From contig JAVVXB010000023.1 of assembly GCA_036651815.1 (NCBI GenBank), positions 1-51,401 on the forward strand: 51,401 bases of DNA. The letters run 5' to 3'. Shown here in pieces: positions 32,194 through 39,951 of this stretch; within the stretch, counting starts at the first letter, position 1; each line of letters starts with the position of its first letter. The stretch comes from JAVVXB01 sp036651815. GTDB lineage: Bacteria > Bacillota > Clostridia > Christensenellales > CAG-138. The notes under the pieces are model-generated. The model did no database searches. It was not told where the DNA came from and worked only from the letters and a program-made list of their open reading frames with translations. The translations under genes were made by a program, and so were the position numbers.

Positions 32194-34434
32194 TTATTGT
32201 TTAGTGATGTTGGCGTAATAATTCATTAAGCAACCATCCAAAATGATCTGCCGCTCATCAGCGGTCAGACCCTTGACAAAAAGCGCGATGTCCTGCACCG
32301 TGCCGTTCTGACGGATGATCTTCGCGGGGAAGCGTTCCTCACCTTGCAAAATGGCTTGACGGATGCCGGGAACGAATACATAGTCCCCCACTTCATATGG
32401 GAATGACGCACCGTCAGCCAGTGTAAACGGCAGGATACCCCAGTTGATGCAGTTGGAGCGATAGCGCTTTGTGGCAAACTCATAGCAAATATTGGCCAGC
32501 CCGCCAAGAACCTTCTGGCAGGAGGCCGCCTGCTCTCTTGCACTGCCGTCGCCGGGCTTGTTGGCAAACAGACCGCTACCAAACTGCGTATCGGGGAGCA
32601 AAGCTTCCGCACTGCCAACCTTGCTGAGCCGTATGGTCAGCTGATCCGGGCTGCCACCGTTCAGCCGCGCCTGTTCAATGGCGGCAATTGCTTTTGCGCG
32701 CCCGACATAGTCTGGTACGCGGCGGGAGAGCGTAAATTCCGCAAGCCGCAGGGGATTGCTGCGATAACTGCTGGTTTCACCGGAGGGAATCAGCTCGTCC
32801 GTTGTGGTTACCGGGTCGCGAATGATCGCGGCAAGTTCCAACAGCAGGTTTTCACCCAGCGGCTGCATCTTCGGCCAATCAGTGATATTCGGCCCAAAGA
32901 TCAGTTCTGCCGTTGGGTCGGCCTTGCCGAAGCCATTGTAGCAACGCTTTTCATAGATGTGCCGATCAAAGTGATAATCGAAGGGGCGGTCGTGGTAATC
33001 CACATCCGTAGCTGCCGTAATGGCGCCGCCGTTTCTCGCTGTGGCTGCGATGCTGCGCGCATCCATGAGAGCAACGGCCGCGATCTGCCCATCGCCGGGC
33101 TTGGAACCTTCGCGATTGGGGAAATTGCGCGTGGTGTGGCGAATGGATAGGCCGGAGTTGGCGGGCACATCGCCTGCGCCAAAGCAGGGTCCGCAGAAGG
33201 AAGGTTTGAGAACCGCACCGGCTTCCAGAAGCGTCTCCACGGCGCCAACACGCGTCAATTCCAGACTGACCGGAACGCTGGTTGGGTAGATGTTCAAAGA
33301 AAAATAGCCGTCGCCAGTGCTGTGGCCGCGTAAAATATCGGATGCTTCGACAATATTATCAAACAACCCGCCGGAGCAACCCGCAATGATACCTTGATCG
33401 GCATAGACATGCCCATGTTGTATTTTACTGTGCAGATTCAGCTTTGCCTTGGGAAACCGTTCGGCAGCCTCCCGCTCCACACCCGCAAGCAAATCGTCGG
33501 CGTTGGCTAAAAACTCCAAAATGGGATAGGCGTTGCTGGGGTGGAAAGGCAGCGCGATCATGCACGTTACCTGATCCAGCGCAATGGTGATCATGCTGTC
33601 ATAGTACGCGCCGTTGCCCGGGGTGAGTCGCCGATAATCATCCGGCCGACCATGGGCATGGTAATAATGACGGATTTCATCATCCGTTTCCCAGACGGAG
33701 CTTAGGCAGGTGGTTTCCGTGGTCATCACATCGATGCCGTTGCGAAAATCTACCGGCAGATGCGCAAGTCCCGGGCCGACAAATTCTAAGATCTTATTTT
33801 TGACAAGACCGCTTGCAAACGTCGCCTTCACCAGTGCAAGCGCAATGTCGTGTGGACCGATGCCATGATTTGGTTTTCCGGTGACATAGCAGAGCACAAC
33901 CTCCGGCGCGTTGATCTCGTATGGATTCTTAAGTAACTGCTTGACCAGCTCGGGTCCGCCTTCACCAACGCCCATGGCACCCAGCGCACCGTAGCGTGTG
34001 TGGCTGTCCGAACCGAGGATCATGCCGCCGCATTTGGTAAGCGTTTCTCTGGCGTAGCTATGGATGACGCTCTGGTTGGCGGGCACATAGATGCCGCCGT
34101 ATTTCTTTGCGGCGGATAGGCCGAAAACATGGTCATCTTCATTGATCGTACCGCCGACAGCACAGAGACTGTTGTGGCAGTTTGTCATGGCATAGGGGAT
34201 GGGAAACTCGGTCATGCCGGAAGCGCGTGCTGTCTGGATGATGCCCACATAGGTGATGTCATGGGAGACGAGCGCATCGAATTTAATGTTGAATTTATCA
34301 AGATCCGCCGTTACGCTGTGCGCACGCAGAATTTGATAGGCTATGGTTTTTTCCCGATCCGCGGCGGAATTGCAGATGCCCGGTTGCGGCTTGCCGTCCA
34401 CGAGAATGACTCCATGGTTGTGGTACTGAATCAT
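32194..34434 (-). CDS. Aconitase-family hydratase
   Basis: A 746-residue iron-sulfur hydratase. GSDSHTRYGALGAMGVGEGG, the cluster Cys in IIAGCSGG and the CxxC pair in SFCGPCFGAGD (three [4Fe-4S] ligands) and the swivel domain at the C-terminus (SNCINWGILPF) are clear. This subfamily, often annotated simply as hydratase, serves as aconitate hydratase in anaerobes and sits next to icd, as here. AAGGAGG is 5 nt before ATG. An upstream TATGAT-like region near 34480 is a possible promoter. Confidence 0.9.
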   Translation of the reverse strand: MIQYHNHGVILVDGKPQPGICNSAADREKTIAYQILRAHSVTADLDKFNIKFDALVSHDITYVGIIQTARASGMTEFPIPYAMTNCHNSLCAVGGTINEDDHVFGLSAAKKYGGIYVPANQSVIHSYARETLTKCGGMILGSDSHTRYGALGAMGVGEGGPELVKQLLKNPYEINAPEVVLCYVTGKPNHGIGPHDIALALVKATFASGLVKNKILEFVGPGLAHLPVDFRNGIDVMTTETTCLSSVWETDDEIRHYYHAHGRPDDYRRLTPGNGAYYDSMITIALDQVTCMIALPFHPSNAYPILEFLANADDLLAGVEREAAERFPKAKLNLHSKIQHGHVYADQGIIAGCSGGLFDNIVEASDILRGHSTGDGYFSLNIYPTSVPVSLELTRVGAVETLLEAGAVLKPSFCGPCFGAGDVPANSGLSIRHTTRNFPNREGSKPGDGQIAAVALMDARSIAATARNGGAITAATDVDYHDRPFDYHFDRHIYEKRCYNGFGKADPTAELIFGPNITDWPKMQPLGENLLLELAAIIRDPVTTTDELIPSGETSSYRSNPLRLAEFTLSRRVPDYVGRAKAIAAIEQARLNGGSPDQLTIRLSKVGSAEALLPDTQFGSGLFANKPGDGSAREQAASCQKVLGGLANICYEFATKRYRSNCINWGILPFTLADGASFPYEVGDYVFVPGIRQAILQGEERFPAKIIRQNGTVQDIALFVKGLTADERQIILDGCLMNYYANITKQ

Positions 34435-34570
34435 GATTGCCTCCTTGCTGATTCGCTGGCAAATATATTATCATCTCCATTCTATCATAGCGAATCGGGT
34501 ACCGCCAATAGAAAAACATGCTTTCTCACCATTTTAACGGCCAACGCGGGAGAAAGGAATGGCGCATTTC

Positions 34571-34599
34571 TTGACAGCACTGCGGCAACATGATACTTT
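34571..34599 (+). promoter_or_regulatory. Promoter of the epimerase gene
   Basis: Perfect TTGACA (34571-34576), 17-nt spacer, TACTTT (34594-34599), about 31 nt before ATG 34631. Confidence 0.65.
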
Positions 34600-34630
34600 A
34601 ATTATGAATACAACTTGGAGGCAAACAGCC

Positions 34631-35638
34631 ATGATTTTGATTGCGGGCGCAACCGGCTATATCGGAAGATATTTGGCGGTAGATTTAAAAAAAAGAGGCA
34701 AGGATGTGCTGGCGCTGGGACGTAACCCGAAGGTTGCAGCCTTCTTTGGGGAGCAGGGCATTCCTTTTTTGCCGTTCGATCTGCTGAATGATGCGGATTA
34801 TGATCAACTGCCCACGGACGGGATTGAGGCAATTGTGAATCTGGCCGTCTGCCTGCCGGAGCATGAAGCGCCTATGGAACGCTTCTTTGATGTGAATACA
34901 AAGGGAAACTACAAGCTACTGGAATTTGCGCGCAAGCATCGCGTGACCCGCTTTATCATGGCCAGCACGCACAAAGTGTACTATGACGTTTATAAACCGC
35001 TCATTACCGAGCAGGAACTGCCTAATTTTATCGGACCGCACTCACCGTACGTCATCAGCAAGCTTGCCGCTGAGAACTTCATGCAGTATTACGGCAAGGA
35101 TTTTGGAATGGACACCATTGTACTGCGCTTTACCGGAGTTCATGGCTATGGCGCATTGATGGGCTTTCTGAAAAAAGACGGTAGCTACAGCCGCACCGCT
35201 AGCGAATGGTTTATCGAAAAAGCGGTGAAGGGCGAACCCATCGAGGTCTGGGGCGACCAGTCGATCCGGCGTGACCATGTGTATATCAAGGATGTGGTGA
35301 GCGCCATCGAAGCTTCTATCAATGCGCCCATGGGTACGAAAGGAATTTACAATGTGGCAAGCGGCATTGCGCATAACCAGTATGAGGATGCAGTTGCTAT
35401 AAGCAAAGCGTTTGCGACCGACCAGGGCATGAGCGAGATCATTCTCCGACCCGATAAGCCCGGGCTGACGCGCGGCTATTGCTACAGCATCGCGAAGATG
35501 AAGCAGGACATGAATTGGACACCGACGTATACCGATCTGGGCAAGCTCTATGCCGATTATAAACAGGAGTGGCAGAAAAAAACGTTCCACAATTATCACT
35601 ATATCAAACCGCAGGATAAACCAATCAGCTTTGACTAA
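34631..35638 (+). CDS. NAD-dependent nucleotide-sugar epimerase/dehydratase (extended SDR)
   Basis: A 335-residue extended short-chain dehydrogenase. GATGYIGR (6-13) binds the dinucleotide; the active-site Ser lies in MASTHKVYYD and the Tyr-Lys pair in SPYVISKLAAENF. RRDHVYIKDVV and the late GIYNVASG motif are typical of UDP- or dTDP-sugar epimerases. The substrate cannot be told. ATG 34631 with TTGGAGG 9 nt upstream is preferred to the longer frame from 34559, which spans the promoter. It stands alone, divergent from the aconitase operon. Confidence 0.85.
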   Translation: MILIAGATGYIGRYLAVDLKKRGKDVLALGRNPKVAAFFGEQGIPFLPFDLLNDADYDQLPTDGIEAIVNLAVCLPEHEAPMERFFDVNTKGNYKLLEFARKHRVTRFIMASTHKVYYDVYKPLITEQELPNFIGPHSPYVISKLAAENFMQYYGKDFGMDTIVLRFTGVHGYGALMGFLKKDGSYSRTASEWFIEKAVKGEPIEVWGDQSIRRDHVYIKDVVSAIEASINAPMGTKGIYNVASGIAHNQYEDAVAISKAFATDQGMSEIILRPDKPGLTRGYCYSIAKMKQDMNWTPTYTDLGKLYADYKQEWQKKTFHNYHYIKPQDKPISFD

Positions 35639-35718
35639 GCAAAAAACTCCCCGAACAGAGAGAAAAAGCGAAATCAGCATTGTTTTTTGGTTTATTTTCT
35701 GATAATTGAAAATAGTTG

Positions 35719-35748
35719 TTGCATTCTGGTAGGAACGCGGTATATAAT
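35719..35748 (+). promoter_or_regulatory. Promoter of the structured RNA/zinc-ribbon transcript
   Basis: TTGCAT (35719-35724), 18-nt spacer, perfect TATAAT (35743-35748). The predicted transcript start, near 35755, coincides with the first base of the RNA closing helix. Confidence 0.75.
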
Positions 35749-35754
35749 GCATAT

Positions 35755-35975
35755 TGGTATCCGTGTATCGGGTTTGTGGTTGAAAATCGATGCCAGTCGC
35801 AGGCGAAACGATCCACGTAAGCGGGTAAAACATCCGTGAGCATGGTGCGGTCTAGTAGTAAGTCCAACCGGGGCAACCCGAGAGAAGCAGTAGTGGGCGG
35901 CATTTGCCTAGTAGCGAGACTTCCTGTTGGCGGGTGTGGGGGCAAAAACCAGGTCAACCGACGCACGGGGTATCA
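35755..35975 (+). ncRNA. Structured RNA of about 220 nt, candidate raiA-motif RNA
   Basis: The ends pair: GGTATCC-GTG (35756-35765) with CAC-G-GGGTATC (35964-35974), a 10-bp closing helix with one bulge. Inside are GTGG/CCAC (35776-35779 with 35813-35816), ATCG/CGAT and GCC/GGC in one arm; CGGG-GCAA-CCCG (35869-35880), a GNRA-capped hairpin; AAGTC (35860-35864) with GACTT (35918-35922); and CCAAC (35864-35868), which could pair with GTTGG (35926-35930), overlapping and suggesting a pseudoknot. AGTAG occurs three times. It has its own promoter and lies ahead of a zinc-ribbon gene. Length, closed ends and purine-rich joins recall the raiA motif, a sporulation-linked RNA of Firmicutes; the family call is from memory. 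It could instead be a long cis-acting leader. Confidence 0.6.
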
Positions 35976-36010
35976 AAAAAATCAAATCACCGAAAAGGGG
36001 AAAATCACAC

Positions 36011-36286
36011 ATGTTCGAAGACAAGACACTGGTATGCAAGGATTGTGGCGCGGAGTTCGTATTCACAACGGGCGAGCAGGAATTTTATGCGGAGAAGGGC
36101 TTCCAAAACGAACCCGTTCGTTGCAAAGATTGCCGTAGCAACCGCAAAAATTCTCGCAGCACGGAGCGCGAAATGTACGATGCGGTTTGCGCAGAGTGCG
36201 GCGCCCCCACGAAGATTCCCTTCGTACCGAGAAATGACCGTCCCATCTACTGCAGCGCTTGCTTCCAGAACCACAAGAACCACTAA
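36011..36286 (+). CDS. Double zinc-ribbon protein (zf-trcl type)
   Basis: A 91-residue protein with four CxxC knuckles (Cys9/12, Cys38/41, Cys60/63, Cys81/84), enough for two zinc ribbons. LVCKDCGAEFVFTTGEQEFYAEKGFQNEPVRCKDCR is the hallmark of a small clostridial family of unknown function. The arginine/serine-rich linker (42-53) may contact RNA or DNA. ATG 36011 follows AAAAGGGG by 10 nt; the long upstream frame runs through the structured RNA and is rejected. A strong terminator lies downstream. Confidence 0.85.
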   Translation: MFEDKTLVCKDCGAEFVFTTGEQEFYAEKGFQNEPVRCKDCRSNRKNSRSTEREMYDAVCAECGAPTKIPFVPRNDRPIYCSACFQNHKNH

Positions 36287-36349
36287 CTCGCTCCCCTTTT
36301 GTTCCGTGCGGTGCATGGACATAAATCGGAAGACAAGTTAAAACCGACC

Positions 36350-36384
36350 AAAAATGCATCCTGTGCAAACAGGATGCATTTTTT
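36350..36384. terminator. Bidirectional terminator after zinc-ribbon gene and aminotransferase
   Basis: AAAATGCATCCTG (36351-36363) pairs with CAGGATGCATTTT around a TGCAAA loop, with T residues to 36384. Confidence 0.9.
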
Positions 36385-36415
36385 GATGTCAATCGCTTAA
36401 TTCGTCTGGGTGGGG

Positions 36416-37549
36416 TCACTGATAAAAATCGTATACGGCGTTTACAACACGATCCACGTTATTGCGGGACAGTCCGTAGTACATGGGAAGCCGGAGGAGC
36501 CGCTCACTTTCTTTTGTGGTGTAGACATCCTCGCCATGAAAACGGCCGAACCGCTGTCCGGCAGGTGAGGAGTGCAACGGAATATAGTGGAACACAGCGC
36601 CAATATCAACATGTGATAGATGACTGATCAGCGCACTGCGTTCCTCGATGTCCCGCGTTTTAATATAGAACATGTGCGCGTTGTGCATACATCCCTGCGG
36701 GACGAAGGGCAGTTCGATTTTCTCTTCGTTGGCCAGCGCCATAAACGATTCGTGATAATGATTCCAGTTGGCAAGACGATCGTTGTTGATCTCATCCGCA
36801 TGATCCAGTTGAGCCAACAGATAGGCTGCGTTCAGCTCGCTGGGCAGGCAGGAAGAGCCAACGTCCACCCAGGTGTATTTATCCACTTGTCCACGCAAAA
36901 ATCTGGACCGATCCGTACCTTTTTCACGGATGATTTCTGCACGTTCGATCAACGACTGATCATTGATAAGAATGGCGCCGCCCTCGCCCATGGAGTAATT
37001 TTTTGTTTCGTGAAAACTGAACGCGCCCAGCTCACCCATGCTACCCAGTGCGTGTCCCTGATAGCTACTCATCACGCCCTGGGCAGCATCCTCAACGAGA
37101 GGAAGCCGATACTGCGCAGCAAGCGCCAAAATTGTGTCCATGTCGCAGGAAACCCCCGCATAGTGCATGGGAACGATGGCTTTCGTTCGTTTCGTAATCG
37201 CAGCTTCGATTTGCGTTTCATCAAGATTCATGGTGTCCGGGCGGATATCTACAAACACGATGGTTGCTCCACGCAGCACAAATGCATTGGCTGTAGAGGA
37301 AAAGGTGAAACTGGGCATGATCACTTCATCGCCGGGCTGAATATCCAGAAGCATCGCGGACATATCAAGCGCAGTCGTGCCAGATAACGTCAGCAGCGCC
37401 TTGGGCGTACCGGTTCTTTCCTCAATCCAGCGGTTGCATTTTTGGGTCATCGGTCCATCACCGCAAATTTTGTGGGAAGCGATTGCCGCGGTAAGATAGC
37501 TTTCCTCCGTGCCATAATACGGGGGAACGTTAAACGGTACGTGCGCCAT
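36416..37549 (-). CDS. DegT/DnrJ/EryC1 sugar aminotransferase, RffA/WecE-like
   Basis: A 377-residue PLP enzyme that aminates keto-sugar nucleotides. The N-terminal MAHVPFNVPPYYGTEESYL, GDGPMTQKC and FSFHETKNYSMGEGGAI (Schiff-base Lys183) closely follow dTDP-4-amino-4,6-dideoxygalactose transaminase. The VEDAAQG motif (152-158) contacts PLP. ATG 37549 is preferred (GAGG 9 nt upstream) over longer frames. No sugar-nucleotide synthesis genes lie alongside, except the epimerase 0.8 kb away, so the pathway is not defined here. Confidence 0.9.
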   Translation of the reverse strand: MAHVPFNVPPYYGTEESYLTAAIASHKICGDGPMTQKCNRWIEERTGTPKALLTLSGTTALDMSAMLLDIQPGDEVIMPSFTFSSTANAFVLRGATIVFVDIRPDTMNLDETQIEAAITKRTKAIVPMHYAGVSCDMDTILALAAQYRLPLVEDAAQGVMSSYQGHALGSMGELGAFSFHETKNYSMGEGGAILINDQSLIERAEIIREKGTDRSRFLRGQVDKYTWVDVGSSCLPSELNAAYLLAQLDHADEINNDRLANWNHYHESFMALANEEKIELPFVPQGCMHNAHMFYIKTRDIEERSALISHLSHVDIGAVFHYIPLHSSPAGQRFGRFHGEDVYTTKESERLLRLPMYYGLSRNNVDRVVNAVYDFYQ

Positions 37550-37583
37550 GAAGCATGTCCTCGATTCTGAACAGAATGATCGC

Positions 37584-37612
37584 ATTATAACATGTGAGCT
37601 ACATTTCTTCAA
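37584..37612 (-). promoter_or_regulatory. Promoter of the aminotransferase
   Basis: Reverse-strand TTGAAG (37607-37612), 17-nt spacer, perfect TATAAT (37584-37589), 34 nt before ATG. Confidence 0.7.
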
Positions 37613-37757
37613 GGCAAGCGCGCCGCTTGCGGCGGGGGGCATAGCGCGTAATATCGGCGGTTAATGAAAGACTGCCAAGGCGGTACGCAACATTCGAAAG
37701 CAATAAGCTCCCGAATAATGCGCCAATAACGATGTTGATTACAAAGATAGAAACAAT
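37599..37757 (-). pseudogene. Possible C-terminal remnant of a membrane protein
   Basis: A reverse frame without a start codon would read IVSIFVINIVIGALFGSLLL as one membrane helix, then SNVAYRLGSL, and end in a basic tail APRRKRRACLEEM before a stop near 37599. The helix-plus-positive-tail pattern looks like a genuine C-terminus. The upstream part of such a gene is absent, replaced by AT-rich sequence. It may be chance. Confidence 0.25.
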
Positions 37758-37975
37758 TAAAAATCAACTGATTCGTTCCAAAAAGCAATCGTGTAAATCA
37801 GCACAGTTTCTATAATAAAGTTATTATATGATAAATATCTACAACCATGTAACAATATATCATGAATATGATATAATTGCAAAATGTAAGCCGATGTGAT
37901 ATTCTTATTCAACATTCTGGCGTTGTGAAATCGATCACCTAACCCCATTTGGGGACATGAAAGCAGAGGGATTTA
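37758..37975. other. AT-rich gene-free stretch before the acetyltransferase-like gene
   Basis: No gene is seen. GATATAATTG near 37869-37878 offers a perfect TATAAT with no clear -35. AGAGGGA near 37965 is the ribosome binding site for TTG 37980. Confidence 0.5.
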
Positions 37976-37979
37976 TCAT

Positions 37980-39098
37980 TTGATCATCATAAAAGAAGCG
38001 CTCACAAAGCGTGAGTTTGTCGCATTTATGGAATTCCCACTGGATTTATACAGGGATTGCCCATACTATGTGCCGGATATTCTCGCAAGTCAGGTTGCGG
38101 ATATGCTGCGGGATAAGAACCCAGCGTTTGCTTATTGTGACGCAAAGTGTTTTCTTGCCATGCGTGATGGCAAAATCGTTGGCCGCATCTGCGGGATATT
38201 GAATAATAAGGCCAACGATAAGTTCCGTCGAAAATATTTAAATTTTTCGCATGTTGATTTCATCGATGAAAACGAGGTTGTTGATGCGCTCTTTGATGCG
38301 GTGGAAGGATGGGCGCACATGCTTGGATGTGAAGCGATACATGGGCCGCTCGGCTTTTCGGATATGGATCGCGAGGGAATGCTTGTGGAAGGCTTCGACC
38401 GCATGAGCTTATTCTACACCTACTATAACTATCCATACTATCTGCAGCAGATGGAACGGCGCGGATATATAAAAGAGGTCGACTGGATAGAATTTCGGCT
38501 GAAGCTTCCGCAGAAGCTCAACCCTAAGATTACGCAACTGAGCGATTACATCAAAACCAAGAAAAAACTACATGTGGTTGAGCTGAATGAAAAACCGCTC
38601 AAAACCATTATGCATGACGTGTTCGGCCTGTATAATGAAACGTACCGTGTCCTCTTTGGTGTGGTTCCCATGAGTGATGCGCAGATGCGGAAGTATACAA
38701 ATGAATTCCGACCCATGATTTGCAGCAAGACCGCGTGCTTTATTTACAACGAAGCAGATGAACTTATGGCCTTTGGCATTACGTGTCCAGCGCTGGATCG
38801 TGCAATGATTAAGATCCAGGGCCGCACTATCCCATTTGGCTGGATTGAACTGCTCAAGGCATTAAAAGGCAGGAATGACACGGTCGATATGTTGCTTATC
38901 GCCGTTCATCCCGATATGCAGGGCATGGGCGTAAATGCGATTATTCTGGACGAGATGCAGAAAAAAGCAATTGCATCGGGATTTCGGTATGCGGAGACGG
39001 GGCCTATGCTGGAAATGAACCATAATATTTTGACCCAATGGGAGCGATACGAATATGAGCAGCACAAGCGCCGCCGCTGCTTTGTCAAGGAACTATAG
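37980..39098 (+). CDS. GNAT-fold acetyltransferase-like protein
   Basis: A 372-residue protein. The C-terminal third (VDMLLIAVHPDMQGMGVNAIILDEMQKKA, then ETGPMLEMNHNILTQWERY) looks like the acetyl-CoA-binding core of GNAT proteins; the N-terminal domain includes PYYVPDILASQ and GPLGFSDMDREGMLVEGFD, typical of a family of clostridial and bacteroidal proteins of unknown function. Substrate unknown. It starts at TTG 37980, with AGAGGG about 10 nt upstream. A structured, T-tailed RNA element follows it. Confidence 0.7.
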   Translation: MIIIKEALTKREFVAFMEFPLDLYRDCPYYVPDILASQVADMLRDKNPAFAYCDAKCFLAMRDGKIVGRICGILNNKANDKFRRKYLNFSHVDFIDENEVVDALFDAVEGWAHMLGCEAIHGPLGFSDMDREGMLVEGFDRMSLFYTYYNYPYYLQQMERRGYIKEVDWIEFRLKLPQKLNPKITQLSDYIKTKKKLHVVELNEKPLKTIMHDVFGLYNETYRVLFGVVPMSDAQMRKYTNEFRPMICSKTACFIYNEADELMAFGITCPALDRAMIKIQGRTIPFGWIELLKALKGRNDTVDMLLIAVHPDMQGMGVNAIILDEMQKKAIASGFRYAETGPMLEMNHNILTQWERYEYEQHKRRRCFVKEL

Positions 39099-39145
39099 CT
39101 CTTTTGCGCAGATGGCTGATTCCATACAACTTTCGAGGCGGCAAT

Positions 39146-39246
39146 AGCCCCGTGCATCCGCGGGTGCCAATCACAAAGCGGTGGTTGACACCCTATGCAG
39201 ATCAATCGTATCAAGGGCGCAAGCATGGATGCAGTTCGGCTTTTTT
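39146..39246 (+). ncRNA. Three-way-junction RNA ending in a T tract: small RNA or elaborate terminator
   Basis: Outer pairs AGCC (39146-39149) with GGCT (39238-39241) and TGCATCC (39153-39159) with GGATGCA (39227-39233). Inside, GGGTG-C-CAATCAC (39162-39174) pairs with GTGGTTG-A-CACCC (39181-39193) around AAAGCG, 12 bp with one mismatch. ATGC (39195-39198) pairs with GCAT (39223-39226), stacking on the outer helix. Six T residues follow. No known RNA family is recognised. No obvious separate promoter is seen, so it may just terminate the acetyltransferase-like mRNA. Confidence 0.45.
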
Positions 39247-39372
39247 ATAGACAGTTCTAAAATCTGACCGCGGAATTGATGCAATGGCTATGAAAAACCG
39301 GGTGGGTTGTGCCTCTATTAATTTAGGGAATCCACTTCCCGATTATTTTCCCGGTGTATTTGCAGCCATGTC

Positions 39373-39401
39373 TTGACACGATGCTTTCCCCACACTATAA
39401 T
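39373..39401 (+). promoter_or_regulatory. Promoter of tRNA-Met
   Basis: Perfect TTGACA (39373-39378) and TATAAT (39396-39401) with a 17-nt spacer. Confidence 0.85.
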
Positions 39402-39440
39402 ATAACTTGCGTCTGAATGGTGGGCGCAAAAAGGATCTAT

Positions 39441-39517
39441 GGCGGCGTAGCTCAGTTGGCTAGAGCATTCGGTTCATACCCGGAGTGTCATCCGTTCAAG
39501 TCGGATCGCCGCTACCA
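39441..39517 (+). tRNA. tRNA-Met (CAT)
   Basis: Acceptor GGCGGCG pairs with CGCCGCT (one G-T), then discriminator A and encoded CCA. The anticodon stem TTCGG/CCGGA encloses loop TTCATAC, anticodon CAT. The first acceptor pair is G-T rather than the C-A mismatch of an initiator, so it is an elongator Met or a tRNA-Ile2 type; the two cannot be separated by anticodon alone. Length is 77 nt. Confidence 0.92.
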
Positions 39518-39520
39518 ATA

Positions 39521-39547
39521 AAAAGTCCCTAAAATAGGGACTTTTTC
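39521..39547 (+). terminator. Terminator after tRNA-Met
   Basis: AAAAGTCCCT (39521-39530) pairs with AGGGACTTTT after an AAAAT loop; T residues follow. Confidence 0.9.
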
Positions 39548-39880
39548 TTTGCTTTAAACTGGCGCAAGCCTCCTGCTTTGCTTCGCTTGTCAACCGATTG
39601 TCCCTGCTTTGTTCCTTACGCGTGCAAACGATTGCCGATACGACCCCACAGAGCATGTAACACCATGGCTTTCGCGGACGTGGGTAAAAAAAGGATTTAA
39701 TGAGGTCTCATGCTATTGTTTGTCTTGAATAAAGTGACAGACACTGATTTTTTTTGTTCATGATTGAGCCTGTTATACAGCGGTATCCTCCGCTTCAAAT
39801 CTCTGATGCGTCCGAAAGCATGTTTCAACATGTTTCCAAGCACACTTTGCATCATCCGTCTAATCAATTAATTTCAGCAA
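39548..39880. other. Gene-free stretch between tRNA-Met and the C69-type gene
   Basis: No supported gene. A reverse frame ending in the tRNA (39474-39656) is an antisense-tRNA artefact. An in-frame extension of the C69 gene back to 39754 has no ribosome binding site and spans its promoter. Confidence 0.5.
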
Positions 39881-39909
39881 TTGAGCTGTTCCCGATTCAA
39901 TGGTATACT
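39881..39909 (+). promoter_or_regulatory. Promoter of the C69/secernin-type gene
   Basis: TTGAGC (39881-39886), 17-nt spacer, TATACT (39904-39909), 42 nt before ATG 39952. Confidence 0.65.
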
Positions 39910-39951
39910 AAATTTAGCAAACGAATCAAAACAGTAAAAGGAGTCCAATTC

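Noticed and set aside
37757..37948. 63-codon reverse frame in the AT-rich gap
   Set aside because: Composition follows the AT-rich DNA and no start signal or similarity is seen.
39474..39656. Reverse 60-codon frame ending in LERMTLRV
   Set aside because: It reads antisense through tRNA-Met; this is a common false gene call over tRNA genes.
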